Counted from the first letter of the stretch, positions 44,908 through 54,090 are shown. The stretch is 64,000 nucleotides of DNA from Myxococcales bacterium (GCA_009692585.1 SHYX01000013.1:38735-102734); one strand, 5' to 3'. Notes: generated from the letters alone by a model not told the origin. Program-made: numbers and translations.

Positions 44908-45906
44908 TTATCCAAGCGACACCGGCGGGTGGCGCCAGGCCCCCCGCACCTGGAGCGCACGCGCACGCACGGAGAACAACGCGGCGCCTGCATCGTGGGG
45001 CTCGCCGTCGGTCTCCACGGCGAGAGTGCCCCGCATCTGTACCGAACTCGCGCGGAAGCATCGCGCGCCCGGAATCCGGTTGAACTCGCCCGTCCGCGAC
45101 CGAAAAAGTGCCACGGCGGCCTGCGCCACCGTCAGCCGGGGGAGGAGGGTCACGTCGAACGCCCCGTCGGCCATGGACCCACCCCGTCCGACCCACAAGC
45201 CCGCCCCGCAGTAGTGGGCGTTGGCAACGAACGCGGCGAGTGTCTCCATTTCACACTCGCCCTCGCCGTCCGGACCCGACCAACTCCACTGCGCCAACTG
45301 CGGCTCGAACGACCCGACCGTCGCGACGATGGCCCCGAGAAACGTGAGCGAGCCGCCGAATCGTTTCCCCGACCGGTTGACGCGCTGACACACCTCGGCG
45401 TTGGCCCCGGCCCCGGCGACGTTGATGAACCACCGCCCGCCGCCCCGCTCGAAATCCACCCGACCCACGTCGACGTGAACGGTGGTCCCGGTGCTGGTTA
45501 CCCAAAGCCCGTCCGCAAGACCGCGCGGAATCTCGAGCGTCCGGACCAGGTCGCCCCCTGTCCCGTAGGGGAGCGTCGCAAAGATCACCCGCGGCGCCAC
45601 CGGCCCCGACTCGCCCATCAGCCCATTGACCACCTCGTTGCAGGTGCCATCCCCGCCGAGCGCCGCGACGATATCCGCGCCGCCGAGCGCTGCCTCGCGC
45701 GCCAACGCGGTCGCGTCGCCCGGGGCCTGCGTCCACCGGACCTCGGCGTTCTCGAATGCGCGCGATACCGCGGCCTCAATCTCCGGCCGCGCCCGCCCCG
45801 CGCGTCCGCCGCCCGCGTTGGGGTTGGCCACCACCACCAGGCGCTCGCCGCGGTTGCGCGCGCCGGCACCCTCCTGGGCACGAAAGTCACCGGGACTGGT
45901 CGGCAT
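44908..45906 (-). CDS. Diacylglycerol kinase-family lipid kinase
   Basis: A 332-residue protein of the DAGK/YegS/BmrU family, which phosphorylates lipids such as diacylglycerol, sphingosine or phosphatidylglycerol. Motifs: VVVANPNAGGGRAG near residue 25 and the nucleotide-binding GGDGTCNEVVNG near 78, then LPYGTGGDLVRTL near 105. The C-terminal half is beta-rich as in the family. It overlaps the Fe-S protein gene by 20 bases and is the last gene of an AGPS-like/Fe-S/kinase unit, which points to membrane lipid work. Start ATG 45906; 45921 possible. Confidence 0.85.
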   Translation of the reverse strand: MPTSPGDFRAQEGAGARNRGERLVVVANPNAGGGRAGRARPEIEAAVSRAFENAEVRWTQAPGDATALAREAALGGADIVAALGGDGTCNEVVNGLMGESGPVAPRVIFATLPYGTGGDLVRTLEIPRGLADGLWVTSTGTTVHVDVGRVDFERGGGRWFINVAGAGANAEVCQRVNRSGKRFGGSLTFLGAIVATVGSFEPQLAQWSWSGPDGEGECEMETLAAFVANAHYCGAGLWVGRGGSMADGAFDVTLLPRLTVAQAAVALFRSRTGEFNRIPGARCFRASSVQMRGTLAVETDGEPHDAGAALFSVRARALQVRGAWRHPPVSLG

Positions 45907-46636
45907 GCGGACCCTCCACATCTCCACCGAGGGCGCGGAGCCACGCGGCACAATGGGAATCGGCGCACGTGTGTTTCCGCGTCCCCATCCGCCGGACCAC
46001 CTCGGCGCCCATCGCGCCGGCGATCGTCGGCTGGCGCAGCTCGTAGCCCTCTCGCGCCCCACAACAGGCGATCTGACCGTCATCGCCCATTGCGCCCTCC
46101 CAGCAGGTGACGAATCGGGGACCCGCCTCAGGGGCGGCGTCCATCAGGACGTAGATGCCGCGCTCACCGGCGACCGCGGCCGCAGCCGAGAGCACCTCGG
46201 CGATGGCATGGGAGCCGGTCAGCACCGTCCAACCGGCAAAGTGCTGCGCGACGCGGGCAATGTGGGCCGGGTCACCCGCCATCAGGGTCGCGTGGCCAAG
46301 GGCATCAGGTGTGCTTGCCATCTCGACGCGGACGGTGCGCTCCACTCCGGAGGAGGGCAGCGCTGGGAGAGCGGCGGGAACGGGACGATCCCGCTGCGCA
46401 CGGACCCGGGCCGGCACATCCTGGCCAACGCCGCAGTGCCGCGTGCACGCGCCGCACCCATTGCACAACTCGAGCGCCGCCGTCGCCAGCTCGGCTGGCA
46501 GCCTGCCCTCGCCGACCAGCCGCAGCACCGTCGCGATCGACGTCGGCGTTGCCGCCTCGCGCGCTGTCGCCGCGGTCACCGGGCAGACATGGCGACACAG
46601 GCGCGGGCAGAACGGGCAGGTGTCGGTGACGCTCAT
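45887..46636 (-). CDS. GlcF-like iron-sulfur protein with one CCG domain
   Basis: A 249-residue cytoplasmic electron carrier. Two 4Fe-4S binding clusters at the N-terminus (CPFCPRLCRHVCP near residue 7 and CNGCGACTRHC near 60), then a CCG cysteine-rich domain at the end (IACCGAREGYE near 190 with CADSHC near 220). GlcF of glycolate oxidase has two CCG domains and about 400 residues; this is a short form. It overlaps the flavoprotein gene by four bases (ATGA), so it is the probable electron acceptor of that flavoprotein. Confidence 0.85.
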   Translation of the reverse strand: MSVTDTCPFCPRLCRHVCPVTAATAREAATPTSIATVLRLVGEGRLPAELATAALELCNGCGACTRHCGVGQDVPARVRAQRDRPVPAALPALPSSGVERTVRVEMASTPDALGHATLMAGDPAHIARVAQHFAGWTVLTGSHAIAEVLSAAAAVAGERGIYVLMDAAPEAGPRFVTCWEGAMGDDGQIACCGAREGYELRQPTIAGAMGAEVVRRMGTRKHTCADSHCAAWLRALGGDVEGPHADQSR

Positions 46637-48570
46637 CCCGCCTCTTCGGCTCGCTCGCAGAGCGCCGCGAGGTCGGTCGCCGCGGGTCCTCGCAGCTCCC
46701 AACCGTCGCCCGTACGTCGCGCCGGGCGCACGTCCGGCGCCAACCGGCTGACCAGCACCGCAGGTTGCGCAAGGGGAACCACAGGTACCGTGACGGTCTC
46801 GTAACAGTCTGGCGGGAAGGCCGCACGTGGGTCCGGGCCGGCCGACGATCGGGGCACCGCGAGGAGGACTACACGTCTGCCATCGAGGTGGAGCGACGCG
46901 CCGAGCACGGTGGACTCCCACGGTGAGCGGGGCTGGCCCACCGCCGCTGCCAGCGTGCCGACGGCGGGGAACCGGAGCATGTACCCGCGCTGCGCCAGCC
47001 AGGCGTCACGCTCGGCAGCCGGCTGCTGGGCCGGGAGCGTCGCAACCAGCGAGCATCCGTCGACGTCGAGCGCCGGTGCCGGCGGTTCCCCGACCGAGAC
47101 CGGCGGAAACAGTCGACCGGGGTTGAGGATGCCAGTCGGGTCGAGCTCGTCGCGGAGTTCGGCGAACGCGGGCGCGAGCCCCCCCAGCTCCCGCGCGGCG
47201 GCGTACATCTTGTGGGGGCCGACCCCATGGTGGTGGCAGACGGTTCCGCCCGCGCCGGCTGCCGCCGTCAGGGCGCGCGCCCAGACCCGGTCGTACCGCT
47301 CCTCCTCTCCCTTTCCCACGAAGGTGAAGTAGATGCTGCACCCCTCCCGGTACACATGGGAGTAGTGAGCCATCACGAAGCAGTCCTCCCCCAGGGCCGC
47401 GCGAACCGCCGCGTCGAGGGCCGGCAGCCGGGACCACGTGCTGGCGACCTCCATGGTGTCGGCGAAAGCGCCCCGGAGGAAGATGGGCGCCAGCTTGTAG
47501 CTCACCGCGTGGCGATGGGCGTACCAGTGGTCGCCCGGCTCAGCGCCCAGGTCCCGGCCGCCGGCATCGAGCAAGAGCCCGTGCCCGTGCCGCGCCAGCA
47601 CCGCGGCCACCTCCGTCCGCCCTTCCCAGCCCACGATCAAGACGCACTCATCGCCGCCCCAGCCCGCCAACGTGTTGAGCAGCCGAGGAAGGGCGAGGGG
47701 CAACGACAGGTTCGTTCGAGCGTCGAGCGTCCCGACGAGGGCCTTGAGCAGCCCCGAGCTCGCGCCGCTGACGCCCTTCCCGCGCCCACCGATGCGGGTG
47801 TCCACCGGGTCGTAGAGCCGCACCACACAGGGATGCAGCTCGGCCTGCATCAGGAGCCGCATCGCCTGCCACGCAGCAGACACCGACGCAAACCGGTAAC
47901 CCCGCATCCATCGCGATTCCGGAGGCGGCACCACCCGGACCAGCAGCTCCGAGATGACCCCGAGCGCTCCCTCACTGCCAAGGACCCACGATCCGAGGTC
48001 ACGACCCTGGGCCCACCGCCCGGTGCGATACGCCCGAGCCGGGGCCACCACCCTCATCGCCGCCACCATGTCCTCGAACTTCCCGTACCGACTCGAGAAC
48101 TGCCCGGCCGACCGAGACGCCGCCCACCCACCGACGGTGCTGCACCAGATCGAGGACGGACTGTGCCGCGTGGCCCAGCCCTGGCGGGCGAGGTTGTCCT
48201 CGAGGTGCTGCCCGATCACCCCAGGACCGACACGGACCGTGCGGGTGGCGGCATCGACCTGACCGATGCGGTTCATCCGCTTCAGGTCGAGCGTCAGTGC
48301 GTCCTGCCGCCCGGCTGCGGCGCCGCACACTCCGCTGCCAGCGCCCCAGGGCACCACCGGCACCCCGTTCGCGACCGCCCAGTCCATGGCGGCACGCAGG
48401 TGACCTTCGTGCTGGGGAAAGCTCACGGCCAACGGCGACGGCGGCAGCCTGCCCGCGACCAGCGCCAGCGTACTCCGCGGCCACAGGTCACGCGCGTGGG
48501 CGAGGCGCTCCAGCGGCGTCACGTCCGTCTCGACGACAGCCGACAGCGCCGCCAACGCGTCGACGTTCAT
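46633..48570 (-). CDS. AGPS-like FAD-binding oxidase fused to a GlcE-like remnant
   Basis: A 645-residue flavoprotein of the VAO/PCMH family. FAD domain residues about 60-230 with PWGAGSGVCGA and VGGWAASRSAGQFSSRYGKFEDMV, the latter close to alkyldihydroxyacetonephosphate synthase (AGPS). SHVYREGCSIYFTF near 410 and HHHGVGPHK near 445 are also AGPS-like; the His triplet is the AGPS active-site motif. Residues 500-645 look like a degenerate GlcE half-domain. Function could be ether-lipid synthesis or an alpha-hydroxyacid dehydrogenase; the AGPS motifs and the lipid-kinase neighbour favour lipids. Start ATG 48570. Confidence 0.75.
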   Translation of the reverse strand: MNVDALAALSAVVETDVTPLERLAHARDLWPRSTLALVAGRLPPSPLAVSFPQHEGHLRAAMDWAVANGVPVVPWGAGSGVCGAAAGRQDALTLDLKRMNRIGQVDAATRTVRVGPGVIGQHLEDNLARQGWATRHSPSSIWCSTVGGWAASRSAGQFSSRYGKFEDMVAAMRVVAPARAYRTGRWAQGRDLGSWVLGSEGALGVISELLVRVVPPPESRWMRGYRFASVSAAWQAMRLLMQAELHPCVVRLYDPVDTRIGGRGKGVSGASSGLLKALVGTLDARTNLSLPLALPRLLNTLAGWGGDECVLIVGWEGRTEVAAVLARHGHGLLLDAGGRDLGAEPGDHWYAHRHAVSYKLAPIFLRGAFADTMEVASTWSRLPALDAAVRAALGEDCFVMAHYSHVYREGCSIYFTFVGKGEEERYDRVWARALTAAAGAGGTVCHHHGVGPHKMYAAARELGGLAPAFAELRDELDPTGILNPGRLFPPVSVGEPPAPALDVDGCSLVATLPAQQPAAERDAWLAQRGYMLRFPAVGTLAAAVGQPRSPWESTVLGASLHLDGRRVVLLAVPRSSAGPDPRAAFPPDCYETVTVPVVPLAQPAVLVSRLAPDVRPARRTGDGWELRGPAATDLAALCERAEEAG

Positions 48571-48726
48571 TCCGGGGTCCCGGGGGCGCTCGGCCTCCAC
48601 GCCAAGCGCCCCCAGATGGGCAGGCGGGGGGTACCCACTTCTGCACCGGCCGTCGCGTCTCTACCCCGCGACGCATGCAAGCGACGTGCCACGTCAAAGG
48701 AACTAAGATGGTACACCTGCTGCAAC
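48571..48726. other. Gap upstream of the AGPS-like operon
   Basis: A 156-base region, probably holding the promoter of the flavoprotein operon and the 3' end of the hydrolase transcript. No terminator hairpin or clear promoter recognised. Confidence 0.4.
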
Positions 48727-49533
48727 CTATACTTCCTTCCGCCTGCCCGGCGACGTCTTGCGCGCCGGCGGGGCCAACCGCGATCCGGCTGTCGCGGTTG
48801 GCTCGATTCGAGCCGCGACGGCCGCGATGGTTCGCAGCGCGTCGGCCAGGGCCCACGGCATCTCCAGCGGCCAGGCAAAGCGACCTCCCGACGCGACGCG
48901 AGTACGGATGTTTTCGCCAGAAATAGCCGCGGCATCGGCCTCTCCGAGGGGGTGGAGACGGTCGTTGTCACCCCAGAAAAGTGTGACTTGTGCTGACGAT
49001 GCGCTTGGCGGGGGCCATGGCGATGCGACGCTCTGCAGCCAGGTGCACAGCGCCCGGCGGGCGGCGCCGTCCGCCACGAGCCCTCCGCAGACCACGGCAA
49101 CGGTGTCGCGGTCCATGGCGTAGGGGTTGTTCACGGCCCGGCGAAGTCCGATCGACGACCGCAGCCACCTGAGCCAGGTACCCGGTCGAAACAGAGTCTC
49201 GGCGGCACCGGGCAGCATCGCCGCGCGCACGACCGCATCGGAGAGGGCGTCGAGAGCGATGAGCGGGCCGTTGATGAGCACGACGTGCCCGACAGGCACA
49301 CGCGCGGCGACGGCCAGGGCCACCGGAATCGCGAGACCATGGGCGACGAGCACGTCAACCGGACCGACGCCACGCGCCAGTTCGTCCGCGGCAGCCGCCC
49401 ACGTGGGCCCAAGTGAGACGACCGATCGCACCTGGACATCCGGGTGCCCGGTCGCCACCAGCCGGGCCAGCACGTCACCAAAAAAGGGGGCGTCGAACGG
49501 CGGGCCGGCGAGCAGCCAGATCGTCGCGCCCAT
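48727..49533 (-). CDS. Alpha/beta-hydrolase-like protein without the nucleophile Ser
   Basis: A 268-residue protein with an alpha/beta-hydrolase pattern: WLLAGPPFD near the start, VDVLVAHGLAIPVALAVAA at the nucleophile elbow near residue 82, INGPLIA, and WGDNDRLHP near 195 with the acid. At the elbow GxSxG is replaced by AHGLA, so the Ser nucleophile is Gly, and the expected GGHF histidine reads GGRF. It is therefore likely a non-catalytic binding protein. The C-terminal tail is basic (RKTSPGRRK). ATG 49533 overlaps the dihydroorotase stop as TGATG. Confidence 0.6.
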   Translation of the reverse strand: MGATIWLLAGPPFDAPFFGDVLARLVATGHPDVQVRSVVSLGPTWAAAADELARGVGPVDVLVAHGLAIPVALAVAARVPVGHVVLINGPLIALDALSDAVVRAAMLPGAAETLFRPGTWLRWLRSSIGLRRAVNNPYAMDRDTVAVVCGGLVADGAARRALCTWLQSVASPWPPPSASSAQVTLFWGDNDRLHPLGEADAAAISGENIRTRVASGGRFAWPLEMPWALADALRTIAAVAARIEPTATAGSRLAPPARKTSPGRRKEV

Positions 49534-50849
49534 CAGCCGCGCCCGACCGGACGCACGAGCGTACCCCGCGCGCCATCGTCGACCATCCGCCCGCCCCCGG
49601 CGACCACCCTCCCGCCGACCAGGACGTCGTCGGGAAACGGATGGGCTTGCACGCCCACGAAGGGCGACCAGCCGACACGGCTGAGCACCTGCGCCGCGGA
49701 CAGGGCCAGCAGGTCGGACGGAGCGTAGATGAGCAGGTCCGCATCCGCCCCCTCCGCCACACGCCCCTTCGACGTGAACCCAAACAGTCTTGCCGGCGCC
49801 TCGGCGCAGAGCGACACCATCCGCTCGACCGACAGGCGCCCCTCGCGGACCGCGCCCGCCAGGAGCGAAAAGACCATCTCGACTCCGGGCAGGCCGGCAG
49901 GAGCCTGTTCATAGGGCAGTCCCTTCTCGGCGAGGGTGTGCGGCGCGTGGTCGCTGCCGATGGTGTCGAGGACCCCGCTGTTGAGCGCCTGCCACAGCGC
50001 GACACGGTCGGCCGGCGGACGCAGCGGAGGGTTGACCTTGCCGAGATTGCCGAGGGGCATGGTGTTGTCGAGCCACAGGTGGTGCGGCGACACTTCGAGC
50101 GTGATGGGGAGGTGGCCGCGCACCGCCTCCAACTCGGCCAACTCGGCCGCCGTGGAGACGTGGCAGACATGCACCGGGCGCGGCCGCGCGCGACAGAGCT
50201 CGATGAGCCGCCGCACGGCCTCGACCGCGGCCTCCGCCGGACGCGCGTCGTGGTGCGTGGGGGGCGTTCGGCCGGACCACGCCGCCCGCTGCAACTCCAA
50301 CACGGCCTCAGACTCGGCGTGGACGCCGAGGAGCGCATCGGTGCGCGCGAATATCTCCCCCAGCGTGGCGTCATCGACCAGGAGCGGGCCGGTACTTGCG
50401 CCCATGAACACCTTGATCCCGCACGCCGCGCCTTCGTCGGCCATCCTCCTGGCGTCATCGACGTGCCCGGCGGCACCACCAAACCAGATGCCGTAGTTGG
50501 CGCGGGAGCGGGCAGCGGCGCCCGCGGCCTTGTCCTCCCACGCCGCGACCGTGATCGTGGGTGGACTGGTGTTGGGCATGTCGCACACCGTGGTGGTACC
50601 GCCGATGACCGCCGCACGCGAGCCGCTTTCCCAGTCTTCCTTGTGGGGATGGCCCGGATCGCGGAAGTGCACGTGGGTGTCGATGAAGCCGGGGAGCACG
50701 TACCGACCCGCCGCGGAGATGCGACGCCGCGCCCCCCCGGCGGGACGCGGCCCGACGTACGTGATGATGCCCCCCTCGATGGCAACGTCCGCCACCCGGC
50801 GGCCGGAGGCCGAAACCACGGTACCGTCTTCGATGATCACGTCGTACAC
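49533..50849 (-). CDS. pyrC: Dihydroorotase (class I amidohydrolase)
   Basis: A 438-residue zinc amidohydrolase for pyrimidine synthesis. Motifs in order: DTHVHFRDPG near residue 57 (HxH metal ligands), KVFMGAST near 145 (position of the bridging Lys), HAES near 175, CHVST near 230, EVSPHHLWL near 255 and SDHAPH near 300. DHOase, allantoinase and hydantoinase share this plan; VHFRDPG and NxxLGNLGKVNPPLR-like context favour dihydroorotase. Start is GTG at 50849; no ATG fits. Confidence 0.85.
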   Translation of the reverse strand: MYDVIIEDGTVVSASGRRVADVAIEGGIITYVGPRPAGGARRRISAAGRYVLPGFIDTHVHFRDPGHPHKEDWESGSRAAVIGGTTTVCDMPNTSPPTITVAAWEDKAAGAAARSRANYGIWFGGAAGHVDDARRMADEGAACGIKVFMGASTGPLLVDDATLGEIFARTDALLGVHAESEAVLELQRAAWSGRTPPTHHDARPAEAAVEAVRRLIELCRARPRPVHVCHVSTAAELAELEAVRGHLPITLEVSPHHLWLDNTMPLGNLGKVNPPLRPPADRVALWQALNSGVLDTIGSDHAPHTLAEKGLPYEQAPAGLPGVEMVFSLLAGAVREGRLSVERMVSLCAEAPARLFGFTSKGRVAEGADADLLIYAPSDLLALSAAQVLSRVGWSPFVGVQAHPFPDDVLVGGRVVAGGGRMVDDGARGTLVRPVGRG

Positions 50850-50937
50850 GGCGGCCCGGCTAACCAGAAACGGGGGAAGACGGTCGCGCCCCGGACCTTT
50901 CTCGCCGCCCTCTCCCCCTACCGCGCCATTCCCTCCG

Positions 50938-50968
50938 GCCTCCAAGCTGCGCTTTCCGGCCTGCGGCG
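50938..50968 (+). repeat. REP-like dispersed repeat, copy 2
   Basis: A 31-base core beginning GCCTCCAAGC, one mismatch to copy 1. It forms nested inverted repeats GGCC-tcc-AAGC-tgc-GCTT-tcc-GGCC, so the transcript could fold. The left flank CTCGCCGCCC and CCCCTACCG is shared with the other copies. Confidence 0.75.
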
Positions 50969-51133
50969 CCCGTCGCGTTGGATAACGCGCCAGGCGTGTC
51001 GCTCTCCCCCTCTCCGCAGTTCCCCATGCCGCAGCAGTTTCATGGCTCAATGAGCCGGCGCGTCCCGAAGGGCGGCATGGATGACTATCGTGTAGCGGGG
51101 GAAAGGGCTCGCCGCCCCCTCCCCTTACCGCCG

Positions 51134-51163
51134 GCCTCCAACCTGCGATCCCGGCCTGCGCCG
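51134..51163 (+). repeat. REP-like dispersed repeat, copy 3 (diverged)
   Basis: Core GCCTCCAACCTGCG then CCGGCCTGCGCCG, about six differences and one deletion against copy 1. The flank GAAAGGGCTCGCCGCC is shared with copies 1 and 2. It lies 15-45 bases past the recA stop and could form the recA 3' hairpin. Confidence 0.65.
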
Positions 51164-51178
51164 ACGCCTCGGAGCGCG

Positions 51179-52189
51179 CTACGCCTCGGCGACCACCCGC
51201 AGCCGCTCGCCCGAGAGCTGCCCGCGAAGCGCGACGACGACCTCCGGGTGGGCGTCGAGGTGCTCCAGCAGCCGCTCGCGTCCGGGCCCCACCCGCGTCT
51301 CACCGAGGACGTACCAGGTGCCGTGGCGTACAAGCCCGCCCTGGGACTCGGCGAGCTCGATCACCTCGCCGACCTGGTGGATCCCCGTCCCGTACAGGAT
51401 GTCGAACTCGACCGTCCGAAACGGCGGCGCCAGCTTGTTCTTCACCACCTTGACCCGCGTGCGCGCGCCCACGGCCACCTCCGCCTTCTTGAGCGTGCTG
51501 ACCCGACGTACGTCCAGGCGGATGCTCGCGTAGTACTTCAGCGCGTTCCCCCCGGTGGTGACCTCGCTCGGTCCGAAGGTGACTCCGATCTTCTGCCTGA
51601 TCTGGTTGATGAAGAGGACGGTGGTGGCGGAGCGCGACGCGATGGCGACCAGCTTCCGCATCGCCTTGGACATCATGCGCGCGTGGGACCCCAGCTGAAG
51701 GTCCCCCATCTCCCCCTCGATCTCCGCCTTGGGGACCAGCGCGGCCACCGAGTCGACGACCACCAGGTCGACCGCAGTGGAGCGGACCAGCGCCTCGACG
51801 ATGTCCAGCGCCTGTTCGCCGTCATCGGGTTGGGCGAGGATGAGCTCGGGCACCCGCACCCCCAGCCGCGCGGCGTACGAGGGGTCCAACGCGTGCTCGG
51901 CGTCGATGAACGCCGCGGTTCCACCCAGCCGCTGGATCTCCGCCATCGCGTGGAGTGCAAGCGTCGTCTTTCCGCTTGCTTCGGGTCCGTAGATCTCGAT
52001 CACCCGGCCGCGGGGGTACCCGCCGCACCCCAGCGCGAGATCGAGCCCGACGCTGCCGGTCGGGATGACCTCGACCGCCTCCGCCGGGCCGTCGAGGCGC
52101 ATGATGGCGCCTTTGCCGAACTGCTTTTCGATGGCGCTGAGCGCGGTGTGAAGCGCGACCTTGCGCGCGCCGACGTCGATGGACAACAT
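51179..52189 (-). CDS. recA: Recombinase RecA
   Basis: A 336-residue strand-exchange ATPase and SOS co-protease. Motifs: [13 protein letters not shown] near residue 20, Walker A GPEASGKT near 67, [16 protein letters not shown] near 95, [15 protein letters not shown] near 140, [13 protein letters not shown] near 195 and [17 protein letters not shown] near 212. Start ATG 52189 with AGGAG seven bases before. Slightly short C-terminal domain. No clear LexA box was recognised upstream. Confidence 0.96.
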   Translation of the reverse strand: MLSIDVGARKVALHTALSAIEKQFGKGAIMRLDGPAEAVEVIPTGSVGLDLALGCGGYPRGRVIEIYGPEASGKTTLALHAMAEIQRLGGTAAFIDAEHALDPSYAARLGVRVPELILAQPDDGEQALDIVEALVRSTAVDLVVVDSVAALVPKAEIEGEMGDLQLGSHARMMSKAMRKLVAIASRSATTVLFINQIRQKIGVTFGPSEVTTGGNALKYYASIRLDVRRVSTLKKAEVAVGARTRVKVVKNKLAPPFRTVEFDILYGTGIHQVGEVIELAESQGGLVRHGTWYVLGETRVGPGRERLLEHLDAHPEVVVALRGQLSGERLRVVAEA

Positions 52190-52255
52190 GGAGACTCCTG
52201 TGTGTGCTCTCGCCGGCCGCCCACGAACCATTCGCGGAGCGCCGGCGGCGAGAAT

Positions 52256-52465
52256 TCAACCCGGGCCGGGGGCCGCGGTCACCGTGGTGGAAGGCCCGGG
52301 AAGCGCCGCCGACATCGGCTTCTGCTCCACGCAGAGCCTCAACGCGCCCCCCTCGACCAGACCATGGACCCAGGGAACATCGAGGGTGAGCCCACCGAGC
52401 TCCAGCACCGCGACGTCCTCTTCGATGCGGTCCACGATCACCACGACATCGAGACAGATGATCAC
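52256..52465 (-). CDS. Small DUF3006-like protein
   Basis: A 69-residue protein. VVVIVDRIEEDVAVLEL near the start and LVEGGALRL near residue 35 follow the DUF3006 pattern (short beta proteins with VIDRIExxxAVLEL), function unknown. GTG start at 52465 overlaps the comM stop as GTGA. It sits between comM and recA in one transcriptional direction. The last 20 residues are Pro/Thr/Ala-rich and not part of the family. Confidence 0.6.
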   Translation of the reverse strand: MIICLDVVVIVDRIEEDVAVLELGGLTLDVPWVHGLVEGGALRLCVEQKPMSAALPGPSTTVTAAPGPG

Positions 52466-53973
52466 GGCAACACCTCTTCCCCGTCGAAGCGCAGCGCGAT
52501 CGCCGCGGTCACCTGGGATGCGCCCACCCGGGCGGCGCCATCGATGTCAGCGAGGGTACGAGCGACGCGTAGGATCCGACGACCGACGCGCGCGCTGGTG
52601 CCGGTGCGATCGACGTGCTCCACCAGCACGCCCATCGCCGCCGCCGTCGCGTCCGCGTGGGCCAGGACTTCGTCGGCGGCAACACCCGCATTGGTGCGGC
52701 CAGGGCCATTCCGCGCGGTCTGGATGCTGCGCGCGGACTCCACGCGCGCTCGGACGTCGGCGCTCGACTCACCCCGAACTCCGGAGAAAAGGGCGTTCCC
52801 CTCGACCGGCTCGAGCTCGACCCGGAGGTCGATCCGATCGACGATCGGCCCCGAGAGGTGCGCGCGGTATCGCTGACGCGCACCCGCCGGACAAACACAA
52901 GCCCGCGTGGGATGACCGAGGTACCCGCACGGGCACGGGTTGGCCGCGGCGATCAGGGCAAAGTCGGCCGGGAACACCGCCCGACCGCCCGCCCGCGAGA
53001 TGACGATGGACCGATCCTCCAGCGGCGCCCGGAGGGCTTCGCGCGCATCGCGACGGAACTCGGGGAACTCGTCCAGGAACAGCACCCCGCGGTGCGCCAG
53101 CGCCGCCTCTCCCGGACGCAGATCCGCGGTGCCGAGCAGCGCCGCGGTACTGGCGCTGTGGTGGGGGGCGCGAAACGGTCGCTGGGTGATCACGCCGGCG
53201 CCGCCGGTGCGAAGGCCGGCGGCGGAGTGGATGCGGGTGCACTCGAGCGCCTCGGCGGCGGTGAGCGCGGGCAGGATCCCCGGCAGGCGCGCCGCGAGCA
53301 TGGTCTTCCCGCACCCGGGAGGCCCTTCGAGCAGCATGTTGTGGCCACCGGCTGCGGCCACCTCCAGGGCCAGCCGGGCGCTTGCCTGGCCCTGGACCTC
53401 GGCCAGATCGAGCCCGAACCGCGGCTCGGAGAGGTCCGGCGCGCAGCCCAAGGGGAGCTCGCCCACGCCGTCGAGAAACGCGATCACCTCCCGAAGCGTC
53501 CGGGCGACGCGTACGTCGACCCCGCTGACCAGGGCCGCCTCCGGCCCGTTGCCCCACGGCAGGATCACGCCGTGAAAACCCGCGTCACGCGCGGCACAGG
53601 TGATGGCGAGGGAGCCGCGTATCGGCCGCAACTCGCCGGCCAACGAGAGCTCGCCCGCCACCACCCACCGGCCGGCCGCCCCACGGTCGACTCGTCCGCC
53701 GGCCGCGAGGATGGCCAGGGCCATCGGCAGGTCAAAACCCGTGCCCTCCTTGCGGAGGTCCGCAGGCGCAAGACTGATGACCACCCGGGCCCGTGGGAAC
53801 TCCATTCCCGAGGCGAGGATCGCGCTGCGAACACGCTCGGCGGCCTCCCGCACGCTGGGGGACGGCAAGCCGACGATGACCACCGAGGGCAAGCGGCGCA
53901 ACAGATCGACCTCGACCGACACCAGGGCCGCATCCACGCCAAAGAGAACCGCACCAAACACCACGGCCGACAT
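52462..53973 (-). CDS. comM: ComM/YifB-family AAA+ ATPase
   Basis: A 503-residue protein. N-terminal Lon-like domain (VSVEVDLLRRLPSVVIVGLP, then FDLPMALAILAA), Mg-chelatase-like AAA+ core with Walker A GPPGCGKT near residue 221 and Walker B LFLDEFPEF near 295, the zinc-type CPCGYLGHPTRACVC near 355, and the C-terminal helical domain with SARVGRRILRVARTLADID. ComM is a hexameric helicase aiding branch migration in natural transformation. The operon with recA fits that role. Start ATG 53973. Confidence 0.9.
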   Translation of the reverse strand: MSAVVFGAVLFGVDAALVSVEVDLLRRLPSVVIVGLPSPSVREAAERVRSAILASGMEFPRARVVISLAPADLRKEGTGFDLPMALAILAAGGRVDRGAAGRWVVAGELSLAGELRPIRGSLAITCAARDAGFHGVILPWGNGPEAALVSGVDVRVARTLREVIAFLDGVGELPLGCAPDLSEPRFGLDLAEVQGQASARLALEVAAAGGHNMLLEGPPGCGKTMLAARLPGILPALTAAEALECTRIHSAAGLRTGGAGVITQRPFRAPHHSASTAALLGTADLRPGEAALAHRGVLFLDEFPEFRRDAREALRAPLEDRSIVISRAGGRAVFPADFALIAAANPCPCGYLGHPTRACVCPAGARQRYRAHLSGPIVDRIDLRVELEPVEGNALFSGVRGESSADVRARVESARSIQTARNGPGRTNAGVAADEVLAHADATAAAMGVLVEHVDRTGTSARVGRRILRVARTLADIDGAARVGASQVTAAIALRFDGEEVLP

Positions 53974-54058
53974 CCGGACCTCCCCGCCGCCACCCTCAGC
54001 GAAGCCCGTGCCAGCGCCAAGCACCTGCAATCACTCGGGAGGCGACCCAGCCTGCCGA

Positions 54059-54090
54059 CCGACGTCCGTCACTGTCCGCCGACGTCCGTC
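54059..54090. repeat. Direct repeat with 20-base period upstream of comM
   Basis: CCGACGTCCGTC occurs twice, at 54059-54070 and 54079-54090, exactly 20 bases apart. The second copy extends into a perfect inverted repeat CCGACG-tc-CGTCGG. It lies about 85-117 bases before comM on its strand and just past the DUF1501 stop. It fits a regulator site or terminator arms; no T-run is present. Confidence 0.5.

Larger units (their letters stand above)
50850..51178. other. Intergenic region with two REP-like copies
   Basis: 329 bases between recA and pyrC without a gene. It carries repeat copies 2 and 3, a small inverted repeat GCGTT-ggat-AACGC near 50975, and no recognised promoter. The pyrC start lies at its left edge, so its promoter should be within it. 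Confidence 0.5.

Noticed and set aside
52190..52255. LexA box before recA
   Set aside because: Only a partial match (CGAATGGTTCG) without the right spacing was seen.
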